64,000 nucleotides of DNA from Marisa cornuarietis (taxonomy: Eukaryota; Mollusca; Gastropoda; Architaenioglossa; Ampullariidae), in assembly GCA_004794655.1 (NCBI GenBank), contig SMMW01000022.1, positions 372,001-436,000 of the forward strand, in the 5' to 3' direction. Below, piece by piece: positions 59,575 to 64,000 of this stretch. Below the pieces are notes generated by a model, which had not been told where the DNA came from, made no database searches, and was given only the letters and a program-made list of their open reading frames with translations. Made by a program: the position numbers and the translations under genes. Each line of letters starts with the position of its first letter. Positions within the stretch are counted from its first letter, which is position 1.

Positions 59575-62424
59575 GCACCACCACCACCGACAGGATCGTG
59601 GGGAGAAAAACAAACAATTAGAGGCCAAAAAAATCACTTGCACTTGATAGCTTATTGTTCATTCAAGAACAAAATGACTATTGCAGTTTGCTTGGCCTTG
59701 TTTCGCACTCTGCAGAAGCAGAGAATTATGAATCATGCTAATTCTGATCATTAAATCGGTCAGTCAATGTCCACTTCGCGCAAGTCTATTACCTTATCTG
59801 CATTTTTTTAGTTTTTGTAAAATTTTATACGTGAATTACTTCTCAAATTTTCAATTTTTCAATTGCTTTAATCGCTTTAATTCGCACCTCTTTTTTTAAA
59901 AAACACAATAGTAACTTTGCAGTGCGCCCCTTTCAAAACGAGTGACAAGCCAGCAGTTCAACTTCTTGGTCCTCGAGAAGCGTACTGACTTTTACAACTA
60001 TGGGCTTAAAACTACTTCCACCAAGCCACCAAGTATCGTCTAGTGCAGGACACTCGACACAATTATGGTATTGCCAGCAAGACTCTTGCGCTTACACTTC
60101 ACGGGACGCACCAATAAAACTGCGTGCGCATTCAACCCCTGACACGTGCGCAAGCATTCTGAAAACAGCCAGTTGCTCGTGAGCACGTGCGCAGCGTTTC
60201 CAACCATCACCTTGTCCCCCCTCCCCGCTCCCTCCCCACTTCCTCCCGGCAACCTATTGAAAGAAAAAGCGCGGCCAGCTCTAGAACAGGGAGGGTTCGA
60301 TAATCGAAGCTGACTAGTGGTCCGCGCGAAAGCTCGTGCAATCAAAGCCACATCTGAGACCAGTTTTGCTGCTTCTGGAAGAGCAGTTTTGTTCTTTGTC
60401 CTTTTTTTCATTCAAGAGAAAATCCTTCACGCTTAGGTGTCTGCAGACGTTTTGACGGAAATGAAAATCTGAGCCATTAAGAAGCAAACGAGGTTTTACT
60501 GCGCTTTCCTCCACAATCCTGCGATGTTCTTTTCTCACCAACTTACCTTTTCAACGGCGTTGTGGGAGGTGTTTTCAAGGTATAGTCTTCACTGTTCTTT
60601 CTTAAATCATGCCAACTATTTGCTAAATTATACGTACACGATATATGAAGATGTTTTTGAAACATCGTTAGGAAATTATCTTTCAAGACACCATCACACT
60701 TACCCAGGCTTACTAATATGCTGTTGTCACTCCTTCAACAGAAAACTTCTCTGAGAAAAATTGCCGATTAGTCTTAGATCTTACTTTCCTGTCAAAACTT
60801 GTGAGATTTCTGCCTATTGTGTCATTAGTCTGAGGCCGAGCTAAAGCCTGTACAGTTGATTTGTTGTCTGATTGTGGTTGTTATTATTTTCAGCCTTTGA
60901 TAAGATGAATCACAGCTTCTTCTTTCTTATATGACTTTATGTGACCTTTGGTCTCTCTGGTTTTGTAATAAAATGATTTCAAACTTACTTAGCTCTCCTC
61001 TTTTTATCAATGACAGTAACACGGGACTAAAACATGGTCAAATACTATCATTGCTGTCTTCTTAATCTTAATTTCTTTCGTTCTTTCTTAATAAATGATG
61101 AAAAATTATAATTGGATAATAAACACAAAAATACAATTACGAGGATTGTTTGAGTAGATATGGCTGCTGTTGTTAAAGCGGACTGTGGAGAAAGCGTAGG
61201 AGGCGATAGAATAAAGAAAAACAAGGATGAAAGGGAAAGAAGATCGGTCAAGACCACTCCAGTCTGCGTTCAGGATGAAAGACATGATCAGAGTTCACGA
61301 CCCTGTAGGAATAAAGGCTTCATATCAACAGATGGAGTGGTTGAAAGGGACAAAATTCAACAGTAAGCCTCTGTCCCAGCGAAATAGAAGTCCTTGACCG
61401 GGGTAACGGGGTTGGCGCTCCAATTGAGTTGCTTTTCAGTCAAGATGGGAAAAGACATTAAGCCAATGTCCTCAAGTTTGAGAAAATATAGAGAGGTCGT
61501 GTTGGTGCAATCCGTGAGAAACACCACCATAAGCCTATTTTTAATCTTGAATTTCTTCAAGAAAAGTCCTTGAAAGGAAAACAACAATGTACTTTAATGT
61601 GATAGATGTACGTACAAAGAATAGTGGTTGAAGAAAAGGTTTTTTACATTATGAAAAAAGTTATTGACACGGCGAGGAATGTCCAAGAATGTGAACATCG
61701 TAAAAGACACCCTGCTTTATCATAGAAGGAAACATTGGAGATACTAGATTTTATAAAAGCAGATGATGTAAATGTTGATGTTGACGAGATTCTGTGAGGA
61801 CAGCTGTGTACCTGTATCCTGCGAAGATGATTGTAGCTTGGCAAACATTGTGGGCAACATTTTGTGAGGGCAATTTGTAAGCCTGGCTGATTTGAAGAGC
61901 TGTGTGGACTTGACAACCGTGCAACAGTGGTGGACTACGTTCAGGGTAACTGTCGGTCTGCCTGCTGCAAAGGTGGCGGTGGACTTGAACAAGGTGAGAA
62001 TGGCTGGAGATAATTGTGGGTATGAGTCCGCAGAGAAATTGATGTGCGTTTGTGATTTGTCTGTCGATGCTTTGATTCTTGAAACGAAAACACCATGAAA
62101 TCATTGACTACATGACTCAGTTCGGCAAACATAGACAAACTTTCACATTACGAAGATGTTGGTATATTGATTTATACTGTACAATGACTAAAGGATTACT
62201 TATTTTATCATTTCTTTAAAATATAAACAATGAGTCATTATCTTTTTATTAGTACAGCAGAGAATGTAGATTGAAGGGCGAGAAACAGAGATAGTAAGTA
62301 TATTACCAGAAAAACTTATCTAAAGTCAATTATAAGTTTCAAAAAGTAATCGAAAAGTATGGTAAGAATGAACATTAATTTGCCATAAAAACTGACTATT
62401 ATGATTATGTGTACGTGAGTGCGA

Positions 62425-62426
<2 letters not shown>

Positions 62427-62488
<62 letters not shown>
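62427..62488. repeat. (GT)n microsatellite
   Basis: About 31 GT units. Confidence 0.97.
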
Positions 62489-62491
<3 letters not shown>

Positions 62492-64000
62492 CGCCTGTAT
62501 CAATACGCTTGTACATTCTCGTGTCGTGCATCCGGAAACTTTTAGAATTCTAGGTGCATATACAGCATTGAGGCTTTTATGCTGAAAGAAACGCCTCTTG
62601 CTCTCACCTTTGAAAACATTTACTTTTTTAGTTGTTGGACGACTGAATAGAGGGTGGAGAAGATAAGGCAGGATTGTTGCACTGCGCTATTCATCCATTT
62701 AAAGGTTCCTCCGCGCTATGGCGAATCTTGCTAATGAAATTACTTATCGTTGAACTAGCCTTGATCTTTCGTCCACGACTAGAGTTCTGTCATTTGTTAT
62801 GTGAGTTTTTTTTCTCTTCTTTTTCTCCCTCTTGCGTCGGGTGTAGATTGCACGTACGTGTTTGCATGCAAGAGGCACGTATCACGCGACGTTGAGGCCG
62901 TAATTAAACGTGATCTGTGCGGGGCATCTGTCAATACGAGTATACCGAGACCTGACATCCAGTCACAGGAGATAAGAAAGCTCGCTGTACAGCGACAGAG
63001 CCCCCTTTAACCTGTTCACTGTATATGTCTACAGCTTGGACCCCATTCCATGTACGCCAGCTGTGTTTTAATTCTGCTTCCACCCTTTTATAATTAGTGT
63101 AGACGTTAATAACGTTACTTGAACCTCTTACGTATCTATTATCTTTGGGTATGTAAGTGTTTTAGGTATCTTTAGGTATTTATAATAACTTACGTGTTAT
63201 TGAAGTGCTTTCACTCTGGAGATTACGACTCCGACCTCTTTATAATCAGGTCGAATGGATTCCCAGGTCACGTGACGTTGACGTGATGTTAGTAAACCAA
63301 CATCATTGCAACAAAAAATGACTAAACGGAAATGCTAATATTTTGACAACATTCAGCAGAAAAAAGGAAAAAATGGTTCAATGTATCAAAACGTGTATTT
63401 AGTAAATTTACCAAAACGTGCAAATAGTTTATTTAAATGTCCTAATGCTTAGACAGCAATGTTGCCAAGCTGTACTACGCTATATAATTCCCTATTATTA
63501 TCATTATTATTACTAAAAAACCTGTTTAAATAAGATTTTATTTCTGCTTGTACAGGTAGAGAATGTCGGTTAGAAAAAGTTCTACTTTTAAATGAAGACA
63601 GTGAATGAACGCGAGTTGACGGACGGGTAAACAGACAGAAAGGGGAAGTTTTCAAGATCGTAAGACCTAAAGACCCAGTCAAACTTTTCTAGCTCGCATT
63701 ACAACTAGTATATAGCATTTAGCGTTTGACACAGGTTCCACTGTAGGAGTTAGAGGTTCCCCTCCTTGTAGATGAGCTGTCCCAGCATGCCAGGCGCGCT
63801 GTGTTTTTACCTCGACCCTCAACCCCCCCCCCACCTCCCATGTCAGTGGCACAGAGAAGTTAACAGGCTTAACATAACACGAACATCCCGGACCTGATCA
63901 AAGAACGCCAGCAGACAAGGGGGATAGGTAATCACCCAGACCGCCCTCCACGCCCCTCCTTTTCCACGTCCAGTTTCGATTGGACTTAAAATACGTGTTT

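Larger units (their letters stand above)
58453..64000. other. Intergenic to window end, no gene recognised
   Basis: Contains a family A SINE and two long dinucleotide tracts. A short frame at 61160 (MAAVVKADCGESVGGDRIKK) has a fair start context but no recognisable domain. The last 250 bp are C-rich. Confidence 0.5.

Overview
This is a eukaryotic nuclear window, most likely from a mollusc and probably a gastropod. Spliced genes with GT-AG introns are widely spaced in AT-rich DNA full of microsatellites, minisatellites, tRNA-derived SINEs, 5'-truncated LINEs and MITEs. The mollusc assignment is an inference from gene and repeat style; nothing in the window fixes the species.

Two kinds of gene are well supported. 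The first is a cluster of five small cysteine-rich PLAC8-domain genes between 17.9 and 45.8 kb. Gene A (+, 17954-20201) has an extra proline-rich N-terminal exon. Gene B (-, 21090-23544) is tail-to-tail with A. Genes C, D and E (+, 33184-34931, 36962-39770, 41440-45742) each have three coding exons of exactly 109, 140 and 93 nt with phases 1 and 0, giving 113-residue proteins. A decayed copy of exon 2 lies just upstream of E, and a mosaic pseudogene F (47.85-50.15 kb) joins a D-type last exon and 3' UTR, an E-type exon 2 without a splice donor, and an E-type 3' UTR. The second is a complete six-exon lambda-crystallin / L-gulonate 3-dehydrogenase gene (CRYL1-like, minus strand, 53755-50579). 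It has its Rossmann and catalytic motifs and converges on the end of the PLAC8 cluster.

Layout: 1-17.7 kb holds repeats, SINEs, foldback and MITE sequences and one LINE 3' end, with no gene I can support. 17.7-23.6 kb is the A/B pair. 23.6-33.1 kb is repeat-rich, with a segmental repeat copy, a non-LTR retrotransposon end and a minisatellite. 33.1-50.2 kb is the C-D-E-F array, with MITEs and RTE relics inside introns. 50.5-53.8 kb is the dehydrogenase. 53.8-64 kb has A-rich DNA, the second copy of the segmental repeat, a SINE and microsatellites.

The most informative features are the staged decay of tandem PLAC8 duplicates, a pair of about 1.3-1.9 kb segmental repeats in which one copy preserves the empty sites of two insertions present in the other (a LINE tail and a 520-bp terminal-inverted-repeat element with 8-bp target duplications), a 31-bp minisatellite organised as 93-bp trimers in a gene B intron, and a splice-donor sequence that is itself tandemly repeated in gene A. 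I found no CRISPR array, rRNA gene, intact tRNA gene or intact autonomous transposon.
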